Origin: Blautia sp. AF19-10LB
Lineage (GTDB): Bacteria > Bacillota > Clostridia > Lachnospirales > Lachnospiraceae
Reading direction: 5' to 3'
DNA length: 64,000 nt
NCBI RefSeq assembly: GCF_003461245.1
Contig: NZ_QTWS01000005.1
Location: 92,676-156,675, forward strand
Below, piece after piece: positions 36,581 through 45,355 of the stretch. A program made the translations under genes and the position numbers. Positions within the stretch are counted from its first letter, which is position 1. Each line of letters begins with the position of its first letter. Below the pieces are notes generated by a model, which ran no database searches, had not been told where the DNA came from, and saw only the letters and a list, made by a program, of their open reading frames with translations.

Positions 36581-37510
36581 ATGGATTTACGTCAAATACA
36601 ATATATTGTAGCAATCGCGGAAGAAAACAACATCACCCGTGCAGCGGAAAAGCTTTATATCACGCAGTCTGCGCTTAACCAGCAGCTTCTTAAACTTGAG
36701 AAGGAACTCGGTGTGCAGCTTTTTCATCGTTCGCGGACGGACTGGCATCCTACGGAAGCTGGGGAGATTTATCTGAAGGCTGCACGGGAAATGCTGTTGC
36801 TTAAGAAGGATACTTACCACAGGATCCATGATCTCGCGAAGATCCAGCAGGGGGAGCTCAGTGTTGGCTTTACGCCTGGGCGTGGGATCGCCATGTTTTC
36901 TAATGTGTATCCGAAATTTCACCGCCTGCATCCTAATATCCAGGTCACTCCACGGGAACTCAGTGTCCAGAAACAGCAGGAACTCCTGATATCCGGTGAG
37001 TTGGATCTGGGATTCGTGACACTTGTTCCGGAACAGCAGAAACCTGCTCTGAGTTATATTCCTTTAGCTTCCGAGGATATTTTTGCTGCCGTTCCGATCC
37101 GCCATCCGATCGCCACACCACCGGAGGAAGGATGGACAAATGCTGTTCCTGTTCGCGAGGGTGAGATTTCCGAACTGAACCTTTATGCGCTTCGCGAGGA
37201 ACCTTTTGTCCTCACGTACAAAGAATCCACGCTTCGCGATCTGACCGACCACATCTTCGAATCTGCCAGTTTCAAGCCTCATGTACTCTTTGAGACCTCC
37301 AGCAATGCAACCATCACCACTATGGTCGGGGCTGAAATGTGCTGTGGCATCATTCCTGCTTTTTATGCCCGTGGACACGAGGACAAGATCCGATTCTTCA
37401 CTCTCCCTGGCAAACCCTCCTGGAACATCATGGCATGTCACCACAAAAAACGTTATCTCAGCAAAGCAGCCAGAGATTTCATATCCCTGGCTGAAGAATT
37501 CTGGAGTTAA
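36581..37510 (+). CDS. LysR-family transcriptional regulator
   Basis: A 309-residue LysR regulator: N-terminal winged helix (1-60, NITRAAEKLYITQSALNQQL) and an effector domain (about 90-300). It is divergent from garD across a 150-base gap, so control of garD and perhaps the wider sugar-acid cluster is likely. Ligand unknown; galactarate, glucarate or a keto-deoxy intermediate would fit. Confidence 0.9.
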   Translation: MDLRQIQYIVAIAEENNITRAAEKLYITQSALNQQLLKLEKELGVQLFHRSRTDWHPTEAGEIYLKAAREMLLLKKDTYHRIHDLAKIQQGELSVGFTPGRGIAMFSNVYPKFHRLHPNIQVTPRELSVQKQQELLISGELDLGFVTLVPEQQKPALSYIPLASEDIFAAVPIRHPIATPPEEGWTNAVPVREGEISELNLYALREEPFVLTYKESTLRDLTDHIFESASFKPHVLFETSSNATITTMVGAEMCCGIIPAFYARGHEDKIRFFTLPGKPSWNIMACHHKKRYLSKAARDFISLAEEFWS

Positions 37511-37593
37511 ATTTTATAGATTGTACATTTTGTTCTGATTTTGTGTTATAATAATGTTGCTGCCGCTCCTCCAGCAGAAAGGAGGTGTATCTC

Positions 37594-37683
37594 TTGGATG
37601 ATTTTTTCACCACACTTCTTGTCACCGTGTTAGCAAATGTAATTAGCTATTACATATGCAAATGGCTGAGCGGTAGACAATAG
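37594..37683 (+). CDS. 29-residue single-span membrane peptide (possible type I toxin-like)
   Basis: TTG-initiated frame of 29 residues, mostly hydrophobic (DDFFTTLLVTVLANVISYY, then ICKWLSGRQ), preceded by AAAGGAGGTG at ideal spacing and followed by about 45 bases and a strong terminator. The acidic N-terminus, one membrane helix and basic Trp-containing tail resemble small clostridial membrane peptides and type I toxins. A convincing antisense RNA promoter was not seen. It could instead be a regulatory or stress peptide. Confidence 0.6.
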   Translation: MDDFFTTLLVTVLANVISYYICKWLSGRQ

Positions 37684-37729
37684 GTAGCAACAGCCTAAAC
37701 GGAATAGCTCACCGTAACGAGCAAGAAAA

Positions 37730-37756
37730 CCCCCAGAGCGGCAACTCTGGGGGTTT
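37730..37756. terminator. Bidirectional terminator
   Basis: CCCCCAGAG pairs with CTCTGGGGG around a six-base loop with TTTT on both sides. It serves the small peptide transcript (plus) and the oxidoreductase gene (minus). Confidence 0.85.
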
Positions 37757-37826
37757 TCGTTTTGCCTCTTGGAATTTCACCACATTCCTTAGCTATTATT
37801 TATTATATGTCTTTCCCTGGTAAAAG

Positions 37827-39047
37827 TCAACTTTCTTTTTCCATATACGCGATCATCGCCACGGCCGCTTTCTTTGCCTGTTCTACGGCATGGACGACGG
37901 TTTTGGAGCCGCGTACGACATCTCCTGCGGCGAAGACGCCTTCTCTGGTGGTCATTTCGTTTTCGTCTACGATGAGGAGACCTTTGTCGGAGCCTTCCAG
38001 TCCTACTGTTGTGCGGATCAGGCGGTTTCTTGGTCCCTGGCTGATGGCGATGATCGTGGAATCTGCTTCCACCTGGTCTTCGCCTTCCTCGTATCCGACG
38101 ACTTTATTATTCTCATCAATGACCGAAGTCTTGAATACCGGGCCGGTTTCCGTGATGCGCTCGATCGCTTTTCCAAAGACAAACTGTGCGCCATCCAGCT
38201 CTGCATACGCCATTTCATGCGAGTTCGCCGCTACATGCGTTCCGCGGGCATACAATGTCACCTGCAGTGCACCGTTTCGAAGAGCTGTCCGCGCAACGTC
38301 CATTGCCGCATTTCCCATTCCAATAATGGCGACTTTTTCTCCCAGATCATATGCTGCCGGATTTTCCAGATAGTCAATGCCGAAATGCACATTCGCCAGA
38401 CATTCCCCCGGAATCCCCAGGTTTCGTGCTTTCCACACTCCTGTTCCAACAAACACGCTTGCATATCCGTCGCGGAAAAGATCATCGATCGTCAGAACTG
38501 TTCCGATCGCAGTATGCGGACGGATGCGGATACCCATCGCAAGGATCTGCTTTTCCAGACGATCCAGGATAGATTTCGGCAGACGGAATTCCGGGATTCC
38601 GTAACGTGTGATACCGCCGATCTTGTCCTGCTGCTCAAAGATCGTCACCTTATACCCATGCTGTGCCAGAATGATCGCCACCGTCAATCCTGCCGGACCT
38701 GCCCCGATCACTGCCACCGGTTTTTTCTTTTCTTCTGGAATCTGAAGTTTCATTCGATCCAGATAAGTGTCCGAAATATAGTTCTCAATACTGGAAAAAT
38801 GCACCGGATTGCCTTTCTTTCCAAGTACACAGTGACCGGCACACTGCTGCTCATGGTCACACACGATCGAGCAGATCACAGACATCGGATTATTCTGAAA
38901 CAGCTCCGCCCCCGCATCCATGACCTTGTGCTCCTTGAACATCTGGATAATATGCGGGATCGGTGTATGCACCGGACATCCTTCCATACATCTTGGTTTC
39001 TTACAATTGAGACAGCGGTTTGCCTCATCTATGATATGGATCGCCAT
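37827..39047 (-). CDS. GltD-like NAD(P)H oxidoreductase (glutamate synthase small-subunit family)
   Basis: A 406-residue flavoprotein with an N-terminal iron-sulfur helical domain (Cys12, Cys15, Cys20, Cys24; second set in CSIVCDHEQQC) and two Rossmann motifs (VIGAGPAGL near 113 for FAD, IIGMGNAAMD near 250 for NADPH). It is shorter than standard GltD (about 450-490). No large subunit is nearby, so it probably acts as a stand-alone electron-transfer oxidoreductase. It starts 12 bases after the regulator gene. Its role in sugar-acid metabolism is not evident. Confidence 0.82.
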   Translation of the reverse strand: MAIHIIDEANRCLNCKKPRCMEGCPVHTPIPHIIQMFKEHKVMDAGAELFQNNPMSVICSIVCDHEQQCAGHCVLGKKGNPVHFSSIENYISDTYLDRMKLQIPEEKKKPVAVIGAGPAGLTVAIILAQHGYKVTIFEQQDKIGGITRYGIPEFRLPKSILDRLEKQILAMGIRIRPHTAIGTVLTIDDLFRDGYASVFVGTGVWKARNLGIPGECLANVHFGIDYLENPAAYDLGEKVAIIGMGNAAMDVARTALRNGALQVTLYARGTHVAANSHEMAYAELDGAQFVFGKAIERITETGPVFKTSVIDENNKVVGYEEGEDQVEADSTIIAISQGPRNRLIRTTVGLEGSDKGLLIVDENEMTTREGVFAAGDVVRGSKTVVHAVEQAKKAAVAMIAYMEKES

Positions 39048-39059
39048 AGCGTTTCCTCC

Positions 39060-40976
39060 TTACGTCAGATCATATTTATTTATCACGCCATATTTTTTCA
39101 TTCGTCTCCACAACGTCGTTGTGCTGATTCCAAGCTCCTTCGCCACTGCTGAACGGTTTCCCTGGTGTTTTTCCAGAAGTTCCGTCAGACGCGCGGCCTC
39201 CGGGTGCTGATAGATCACTGTTGTGCCATCTTCCGAAATTCTTTCTTTTACAGGATACAATGTGTCCAGAAGAAAATATACATAGTCACTGGTGATCGTC
39301 TTCTTGGGTGAAGTCAGAAAAAGTCTTTCACAAAACGACTCCAGTTGGATTTCATTCCCCTGCCATCCAAATCCGGCAAGTGCCTCCATCGCATCCTCTG
39401 CGATCTTTGGAAATCTTGCATATCTTTTTGTAAATCTTACCCTGCAGTCCTCCACGATCGCACGGATATCCTGCGGGCGCTTCCGAAGCGGAGGAATCTC
39501 CACCGTAAGGCTGTTCAGGAGATAATAAAGATCCTGCCGGAATCTGCCCTGCTCTACATACTGGTAAAGATCTGCTCCCGTTATCGCTATGATACGGTTA
39601 TCCAGCGTCTGGCTTCGCTCCAGGTCATTCTGGATCAGGGAATCATACCGTATCGCACGGTACAGACGATACTGGCACAGAAGTGAAAGTTTTTCTATTT
39701 CAGAGATTACGATCGTTCCATGATCGCCGATCGCAAGTGCCCCTTTTTTCATGCTCTCGTCTTCTGCATCCGGGTTTCCAAAAAGCCTGTCCACCTGCAT
39801 CTGTTCTGTCATACCGCTGCAATTCACTGCAACAAAAGGCCCCGCTTTATAGGAACTGTTGTTGTGGATGCACTGTGCCAGTTTTTCCTTATCTGTTCCG
39901 TCTTCTCCACAGATCAGCACAGGATTCTTTGACAGGGCGTACATTTTGGAAAGTTCCACGCAGTATTCCATTTCTTTACCAGTGATCCTGATATCAGAAA
40001 AATGAGCATGCGCCACGTAGCCCTTCAGGTAATAGGAATGCAGCTCATCTGCATCATTTTTTCGGACAGAAGCATTTCGATAGAGTGAAATGATCGCGCC
40101 ACGAATCTTGTTTTCATACTGGATCGGCGCTGCCGTGAGCATCATCGGAACACCAGCCACATAGACCGAGGTCATAAATGAATCTCTTTTTCCGCTCAGA
40201 ACGTCATCGATATACCGTTGTTCCAGTTCCGGGATCACTTTTTCCAGGGCAGTTCCTTCAAGCTGAGAAGCTTTTTTGTGAAAAAGTTCTTCTCCTGCAC
40301 GGTTTACGATCATGATCTCTTTGTTTTCATCAATTTCCAAAATCCCGTTATATGAATTATCCAGCACTGTCTCAAACTGTGCGGTAAAATTTTTCTCTGC
40401 CTCCGCAGTCAGGATCATCTTTTTTGCCACGCCGATAGCGGAACGGATCGACTCCTCTGTGGAATCGATGAACTGCGCCGGAATGCCTTTCTGTGCCGCC
40501 AGTGCATTGACGGTATCGCCGCCGAGCAGGACATCTGCGCCTTCCTGTATCGCAAGGTCTACTTTTTCTGCTGCCTGCTCAATGGCTGTGATGTCATAAA
40601 ATTTCAGCCGGATATCAAAAAGCTCATCTGCATAAGTTGTATCGCTGAACATGTTTTTGAAACCGATCAGTGCGATCTGCGGGCACTTTTTGTCCGGGAC
40701 TTTTTTCTTGGCGCTGGCGATCATAAGACCGATTTCCTGGCCTGTAAGTGTCAGTTCTGCAACAGGAATATTTGTGTACTGGCGGATAAAAGCTGCCTGC
40801 ACGCCTCGGGCAAGAACCACCTCCGCGCCCTGCTCTACGGCCTGTCTTGCTTCATAGACAGAGTCGGAAGTCTTGATCACTTTGAGGATGTCGATATCCA
40901 GTTCGTCCTCCCGGATTACATTTCTTGCCTGTTCCAGCATATATTCCTTTGGAAGTAAAATCGCTATTTTTGACAT
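39060..40976 (-). CDS. PrpR_N-type regulator with degenerate AAA+ domain
   Basis: A 638-residue protein with a PrpR_N sensor domain (about 1-190), PAS domain (about 200-310), NtrC-like AAA+ domain (about 350-560) and Fis-type helix-turn-helix (about 600-635, NRSAVAKELGISTTTLWRRM). The AAA+ domain is eroded: the Walker A-like loop reads GEDGTDKE, the GAFTGA loop for sigma-54 contact is missing, and the Walker B-like stretch reads GTIVISEIE. It therefore probably works without sigma-54. It follows garR across a terminator, suggesting expression by read-through. Confidence 0.85.
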   Translation of the reverse strand: MSKIAILLPKEYMLEQARNVIREDELDIDILKVIKTSDSVYEARQAVEQGAEVVLARGVQAAFIRQYTNIPVAELTLTGQEIGLMIASAKKKVPDKKCPQIALIGFKNMFSDTTYADELFDIRLKFYDITAIEQAAEKVDLAIQEGADVLLGGDTVNALAAQKGIPAQFIDSTEESIRSAIGVAKKMILTAEAEKNFTAQFETVLDNSYNGILEIDENKEIMIVNRAGEELFHKKASQLEGTALEKVIPELEQRYIDDVLSGKRDSFMTSVYVAGVPMMLTAAPIQYENKIRGAIISLYRNASVRKNDADELHSYYLKGYVAHAHFSDIRITGKEMEYCVELSKMYALSKNPVLICGEDGTDKEKLAQCIHNNSSYKAGPFVAVNCSGMTEQMQVDRLFGNPDAEDESMKKGALAIGDHGTIVISEIEKLSLLCQYRLYRAIRYDSLIQNDLERSQTLDNRIIAITGADLYQYVEQGRFRQDLYYLLNSLTVEIPPLRKRPQDIRAIVEDCRVRFTKRYARFPKIAEDAMEALAGFGWQGNEIQLESFCERLFLTSPKKTITSDYVYFLLDTLYPVKERISEDGTTVIYQHPEAARLTELLEKHQGNRSAVAKELGISTTTLWRRMKKYGVINKYDLT

Positions 40977-40997
40977 AAAAGATCCTCCATTCCACTC

Positions 40998-41040
40998 AAA
41001 AAAGCCCCGGCAGGCTCATGGCAACCTGTCGAGGCTTTCT
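40998..41040 (-). terminator. Terminator after garR
   Basis: Minus strand AAAGCCTCGACAGG pairs with CCTGCCGGGGCTTT (one mismatch), then T residues. The next gene begins only about 20 bases later with no room for another promoter, so partial read-through is expected. Confidence 0.8.
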
Positions 41041-41080
41041 TTACGGTTAGCAAAAGTCTTACCTTATTATATACCGGATT

Positions 41081-41968
41081 TTAGTCTCTTGTAACTGTTA
41101 CATTACCAATTTTTTCGTAGAATTTTACAATGCTGGAATGATCTTCTTTTTCGTGTCCGTCTGCTTTGAGTGCCTGCATGATCTCCATAAGTTCTCCTGT
41201 CAGCGGAAGCGGTGCGCTTACGGCATGTCCTGCATTGAGGGCGTTGTTCAGGTCTTTGATGTGAAGTTCAATACGGAATCCCGGTTTGAAGTTTCTGTCC
41301 ATCATCATAGGTGCTTTTGCATCGAGGACTGTAGATCCTGCAAGTCCGCCGCGGATTGCCTGGTATACAAGCTCCGGATCTGTTCCGGCTTTCTTTGCCA
41401 GGGTGAGGGCTTCGGATACTGCTGCAATGTTGACTGCAACGATGATCTGGTTTGCAAGTTTTGCAACGTTTCCTGATCCGATCGGTCCTACGTATACAAC
41501 GGAACCAGCCATAGCCATCATCAGGTCATAGTATTTATCAAAAGTCTCTTTCTTTCCGCCAACCATTACAGAAATGGTTCCATCGATTGCTTTCGGTTCT
41601 CCACCGGAAACAGGTGCGTCCAGCATGTCGATGCCTTTCTTTGCAAGCTCTGCGGAGATTGCTTTGCTCTCGGTAGGATCAATGGAGCTCATGTCGATCA
41701 GGACACTTCCTTCTTTGCCGCCCTCGATGATTCCGCCTTCGCCAAGTGCAACTTCTCTTACCTGTGGGGAGTTCGGGAGCATGGTGATGATCACATCTGC
41801 TTCTTCTGCAACTTCACGTCCGCATGTTACAGTTTTGGCTCCGAGTGCTTCCATTTCTTTGAGGGTTTCTTTATTATGTGTGGTTACAACCATTTCGTAA
41901 CCTGCTTTCATGAGGTTTTTGCACATCGGTTTTCCCATGATTCCAAGACCAATAAATCCAACTTTCAT
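41081..41968 (-). CDS. garR: Tartronate semialdehyde reductase (2-hydroxy-3-oxopropionate reductase)
   Basis: A 295-residue beta-hydroxyacid dehydrogenase: Rossmann motif GFIGLGIMG (4-12), substrate-binding DAPVSGGEPKA near 117-127, and the catalytic lysine in GNVAKLANQ near 170. It reduces tartronate semialdehyde to D-glycerate, the substrate of the glycerate kinase at 7.9 kb. Length and motifs are typical of GarR/GlxR. GGAGGAAATAAC precedes the start. Its presence implies an aldolase making tartronate semialdehyde. Confidence 0.92.
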   Translation of the reverse strand: MKVGFIGLGIMGKPMCKNLMKAGYEMVVTTHNKETLKEMEALGAKTVTCGREVAEEADVIITMLPNSPQVREVALGEGGIIEGGKEGSVLIDMSSIDPTESKAISAELAKKGIDMLDAPVSGGEPKAIDGTISVMVGGKKETFDKYYDLMMAMAGSVVYVGPIGSGNVAKLANQIIVAVNIAAVSEALTLAKKAGTDPELVYQAIRGGLAGSTVLDAKAPMMMDRNFKPGFRIELHIKDLNNALNAGHAVSAPLPLTGELMEIMQALKADGHEKEDHSSIVKFYEKIGNVTVTRD

Positions 41969-42079
41969 TGTTATTTCCTCCTGATTCTTCTACAATATTG
42001 ATTTCGTTGTTTCTTTACGTATCTTTCAACTGTCCTTATTGTAGCCGACTTCATTTGAAAATTCCATTGACAAAAGACT

Positions 42080-42280
42080 CAAAAAAATGGGGTGGTTTTT
42101 ATGGTTTTATAAAAACGTTGCAAAAAATGAAAGGTTTGTTTCATTTTTTTAATTTTTTTTCTGTTTTTCTTTTATTTTGTCTGGGAGACTAAGAAGACCT
42201 CAGGGGTGGCAAGGGGACGGGCGACGTCCCTTCGCGGTTTTCTCTGCTCCCAAGCAAATAAATCCCACGAATTTAAGGGA
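42080..42280. other. Intergenic gap upstream of garR; minor hairpin only
   Basis: Between garR and the convergent end of the DUF3798 operon there is no supported gene. A/T-rich DNA near garR is followed by a hairpin (AGGGGACG facing CGTCCCTT, about 42213-42233). Confidence 0.4.
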
Positions 42281-42318
42281 TAAAAAAAGGAATGGAGCCA
42301 AAAAACTCCATCCCTTTT
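42281..42318 (-). terminator. Terminator of the B12-regulated transporter operon
   Basis: Minus strand GGGATGGAG pairs with CTCCATTCC around an eight-base loop and is followed by seven T residues, just after the DUF3798 stop codon. Confidence 0.85.
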
Positions 42319-42328
42319 ACCCAATTTT

Positions 42329-43570
42329 TTAATTGGAAAAAATCCTCTCCTTCACACTCTCCACATCAGACGCTTCCGTCAACTCCTTAAAGCCCTGCGG
42401 ATCCGCATCCACATCAAACTGCCCGATGACCTGCATAAGGTCATCACAACTATACGCATTCTCATAAATCCCCGTCGCATACCCATACAGTTCAACATAT
42501 TCTTCCTCAGACTTCGCAGTCCAGAGATTCTGGTACAGGCGTACTGCCTCACCGTTTTCCCGGACTACATCCGGAGTTCCGGTGATCGCGTTGTAGATCA
42601 TTGCGAAGGCCGGGCCTGCCATGGAAGCGTATTTGCCGCGTACATAGTCGATCGGTGCATTTCCAAAAGAATCTTTTTCTTTGAAGATTTCAAAATTCTG
42701 CTCAGAAAAGCTGTCGATCGCGCCGACCATGATGTTGCTGTCCTGATCTTTTTCCTTATCGGAGATCTTATCCAGATAGGCAGATACATGGAACGCACTC
42801 ATAAGCGTATCACAGGTGCCTTCCGCAAATGCGGTCTCCAGATTGTCAAGTCCCTCTCCACCCTCGGTATATCCCGGGCAGATCGTAACGTGTAAATTTC
42901 CGTCCTTGTCTGTGAGTTCGGTCACTTTATCTGTTGCAGAAAGTTTTTCTGCATCTTCATCAAGTACAAGTCCCGCTTTTTCTTCCAGAGTGTTCAGCAT
43001 TCCCCAGGTTCTTACCTGATGAAGTCTGTTTCCAGAAGATGCACCGCCTGACATGATCACGATGTTTCTGGCATCTTTATCCAGAAAAAACTCTGTCATG
43101 TCGCAGCCGGCCTGATAAACGGTCTCAAGATCCGGTCCGACGCTTCCCATGTACCATGGATTATCTTTGATGACCTCATAGTTCTCATCGCTTACCGTAT
43201 TGGAACCCAGTGCATAGTAGATTTCCTCTTCTTCACAGGTTTTGATAACGTTTGTAAGCCCATCTGCATATCCGGCAAAAGAAATGATCCCCTCTGCACC
43301 TTCTGCTTTGGCTTCTTCAATAAATGCCTTTTCTTCCTCAGAATCTGCAATTTTTCCTGAAAAAATAAATTTTACAGGAAAACCTTCCTGGATGTAATCA
43401 CGGTAATAGTCCGCAAACATTTCCATCTCCGCAGAGTCCGGATCATATACAACTACACCGATCGTATGAACATCTCCGTCTGAGTAGTCTTCCACATCGG
43501 CCCATACAGTGCTCTGAGTGCCGGCAATAAGTGCCGCACTCATCATCAGAGTGAGTATTCTTCTCTTCAT
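42329..43570 (-). CDS. DUF3798 periplasmic-binding-like secreted protein
   Basis: A 413-residue protein with a signal peptide (MKRRILTLMMSAALIAG, cleavage near WADVE at 25). The mature part looks like a type I periplasmic-binding fold (HTIGVVVYDPDSAE, then IVIMSGGASSGNRLHQ) and matches what I know as the DUF3798 family, of unknown function. No lipobox is seen. It is the sixth and last gene of an ABC transporter operon headed by a cobalamin riboswitch, which already contains an unrelated binding protein. A corrinoid, cobalt-chelate or precursor sensor is possible; this is inference. Confidence 0.78.
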   Translation of the reverse strand: MKRRILTLMMSAALIAGTQSTVWADVEDYSDGDVHTIGVVVYDPDSAEMEMFADYYRDYIQEGFPVKFIFSGKIADSEEEKAFIEEAKAEGAEGIISFAGYADGLTNVIKTCEEEEIYYALGSNTVSDENYEVIKDNPWYMGSVGPDLETVYQAGCDMTEFFLDKDARNIVIMSGGASSGNRLHQVRTWGMLNTLEEKAGLVLDEDAEKLSATDKVTELTDKDGNLHVTICPGYTEGGEGLDNLETAFAEGTCDTLMSAFHVSAYLDKISDKEKDQDSNIMVGAIDSFSEQNFEIFKEKDSFGNAPIDYVRGKYASMAGPAFAMIYNAITGTPDVVRENGEAVRLYQNLWTAKSEEEYVELYGYATGIYENAYSCDDLMQVIGQFDVDADPQGFKELTEASDVESVKERIFSN

Positions 43571-43588
43571 CTACTTGCCTCCTTCTGT

Positions 43589-44560
43589 TTATTTTGTGAT
43601 ATTTTCTACATAAAAGCAGGCAACTTCATGACCCGGTGCAATTTCTTTTAATTCCGGCATTTCTTTTTTGCACTGTTCCGTACAGTGTTCACAGCGGTTC
43701 TGGAACGGGCAGCCTACCGGTACATCGAGCGGACTTGGTGCTTCGCTTTCAATGCTTTCAATCTTTTTGGCTGGATCCATATGAACAGAGAACTGTGCTC
43801 CGACAAGTGCTTTGGTATATGGATGTTCTGCATTTCCTGAAACATCTTCGCCCGGAATCGTTTCCACGATATGTCCCAGGTACATGACTGCGATCTGATG
43901 CGCGAAAGAACGGATCAGCGCCAGGTCATGGCAGATAAAGATCATGCAGATATTTTTTTCTTTCTGCAGACGTACCAGAAGCTCGATGACAGACTCCTGT
44001 ACGGAAACATCCAGTGCAGAAGTTGCTTCATCACAGACCAGGATCTCCGGTTCCAGAGAAAGTGCTCTTGCGATACTGATCCTCTGACGCTGTCCACCAC
44101 TCATGTTGTGCGGATAACGGTCTACAAACTCTTCCGGAAGTTCTACCATGCGGAGAAGTTCTCTTGCTTTTGCATCTCTTTCGTTTCTTTTGATCTTTTT
44201 GTAGTTCATCAGAGGCTCTGTCAGAATATCCCTGATCTTCATCTTCGGGTTAAAAGATGCCATCGGATCCTGGAAGACCATCTGAAGGTTCTGGCGGTTT
44301 TCCCAGGTTTCTTTCTTTGAAAGCCCTGTGATGTTTTTGCCGTGATAAAGAATCTCACCGCTGGTCGGTTTTTCCAGGAAAGTCACCATGCGGACAAATG
44401 TAGATTTACCGCATCCACTCTCTCCTACGATCCCGAGAGTCTTTCCTTTATACATGGTCAGGTTGATATCATTGCAGGCAGTCAGGGTTCTTCCGCGGGA
44501 AGCAGGGAACTGTTTTACAATATGCTTTGCCTGCATGACGATCTCATGATTTTCAGACAT
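43589..44560 (-). CDS. Nik/Dpp-type ABC transporter ATPase (DppF-like)
   Basis: A 323-residue ATPase with Walker A GESGCGKST (46-54), LSGGQRQR-type signature (MSGGQRQRISIARAL near 155) and Walker B (ILVCDEATSALD). The C-terminal peptide/nickel-transporter extension carries cysteines (CPFQNRCEHCTEQC). The start at 44560 follows TGGAGGG; it overlaps the partner ATPase gene by eight bases. Second ATPase of the B12-regulated importer. Confidence 0.9.
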   Translation of the reverse strand: MSENHEIVMQAKHIVKQFPASRGRTLTACNDINLTMYKGKTLGIVGESGCGKSTFVRMVTFLEKPTSGEILYHGKNITGLSKKETWENRQNLQMVFQDPMASFNPKMKIRDILTEPLMNYKKIKRNERDAKARELLRMVELPEEFVDRYPHNMSGGQRQRISIARALSLEPEILVCDEATSALDVSVQESVIELLVRLQKEKNICMIFICHDLALIRSFAHQIAVMYLGHIVETIPGEDVSGNAEHPYTKALVGAQFSVHMDPAKKIESIESEAPSPLDVPVGCPFQNRCEHCTEQCKKEMPELKEIAPGHEVACFYVENITK

Positions 44561-45338
44561 ATCGTTTTCCCTCCATTTCCGGAACTGCATCAAGCAGTTT
44601 CTTTGTGTAATCGCTGGTCGGGTTATTCAGGACCTCTTCTCTGGTTCCGTGGTCTACCACCTTGCCGTGGTGCATAACGATCAGCTGATCTGCCATATAA
44701 GCTGCTACTCCGATATTATGTGTAACAATGATGATCCCTGTTCCGAAATCATCGCGGAGCTCCATCATCTGACGGACGATCTGTGCCTGTGTTGTTACGT
44801 CCAGAGCACTTGTCGGCTCATCTGCCAGAAGAAGTTCCGGGTTAAAAGTCATCGCCATAGCAATTCCGACACGCTGGCGCATACCTCCGGATAACTGATA
44901 CGGATAACTGTTCATGATGTTTTCCGCATCCGGAAGTCTCATTTTGGAAAGCATGGTGACTGCTCTCTGCCAGGCATCTTTTTTTGCCATAGCCTCATGT
45001 GTACAAATATATTCTACATATTGGCTGCCAATCTTACGGATCGGGTTCAGGGTTCCGCCACAGTCCTGGAAGATCATTGACATCTTGCTGCCACGGATCT
45101 TTCTCCAGTCGCTTTTGGAATTTTTCAGAAGAGATTCCCCGTGAAAGAGGATATCTCCTGAAGTAACCTGTCCCGCTCCGGGGAGAGCCCCCAGAACGGC
45201 ACGGATCACTGTGGTCTTACCACTTCCGCTCTCACCTACAACACTGATGATCTCACCCTTTTTCATGGAAAGGTTAAAATGCTCGATCGTAGGATCATGA
45301 TGTCCATACTGTACAGCCAGATCTTTAATTTCCAGCAT
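44553..45338 (-). CDS. Nik/Dpp-type ABC transporter ATPase (DppD-like)
   Basis: A 261-residue ATPase with Walker [10 protein letters not shown] (35-43), [14 protein letters not shown] near 150 and [11 protein letters not shown] near 170. It is shorter than oligopeptide DppD/OppD (about 330) because the C-terminal extension is missing, which is more like NikD. With the DppF-like subunit it forms the motor of the B12-regulated importer. Confidence 0.9.
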   Translation of the reverse strand: MLEIKDLAVQYGHHDPTIEHFNLSMKKGEIISVVGESGSGKTTVIRAVLGALPGAGQVTSGDILFHGESLLKNSKSDWRKIRGSKMSMIFQDCGGTLNPIRKIGSQYVEYICTHEAMAKKDAWQRAVTMLSKMRLPDAENIMNSYPYQLSGGMRQRVGIAMAMTFNPELLLADEPTSALDVTTQAQIVRQMMELRDDFGTGIIIVTHNIGVAAYMADQLIVMHHGKVVDHGTREEVLNNPTSDYTKKLLDAVPEMEGKRYV

Positions 45339-45355
45339 TCTTACAGTCTCCTTTA

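Noticed and set aside
37890..39152. Plus-strand reading frame of 420 codons
   Set aside because: It is antisense to the GltD-like oxidoreductase, whose iron-sulfur and nucleotide-binding motifs are unmistakable. The frame has no start signal.
39060..40976. Calling the PrpR_N protein a sigma-54-dependent activator
   Set aside because: The GAFTGA loop needed to contact sigma-54 is missing and the Walker motifs are altered, so I annotate it as a degenerate member.
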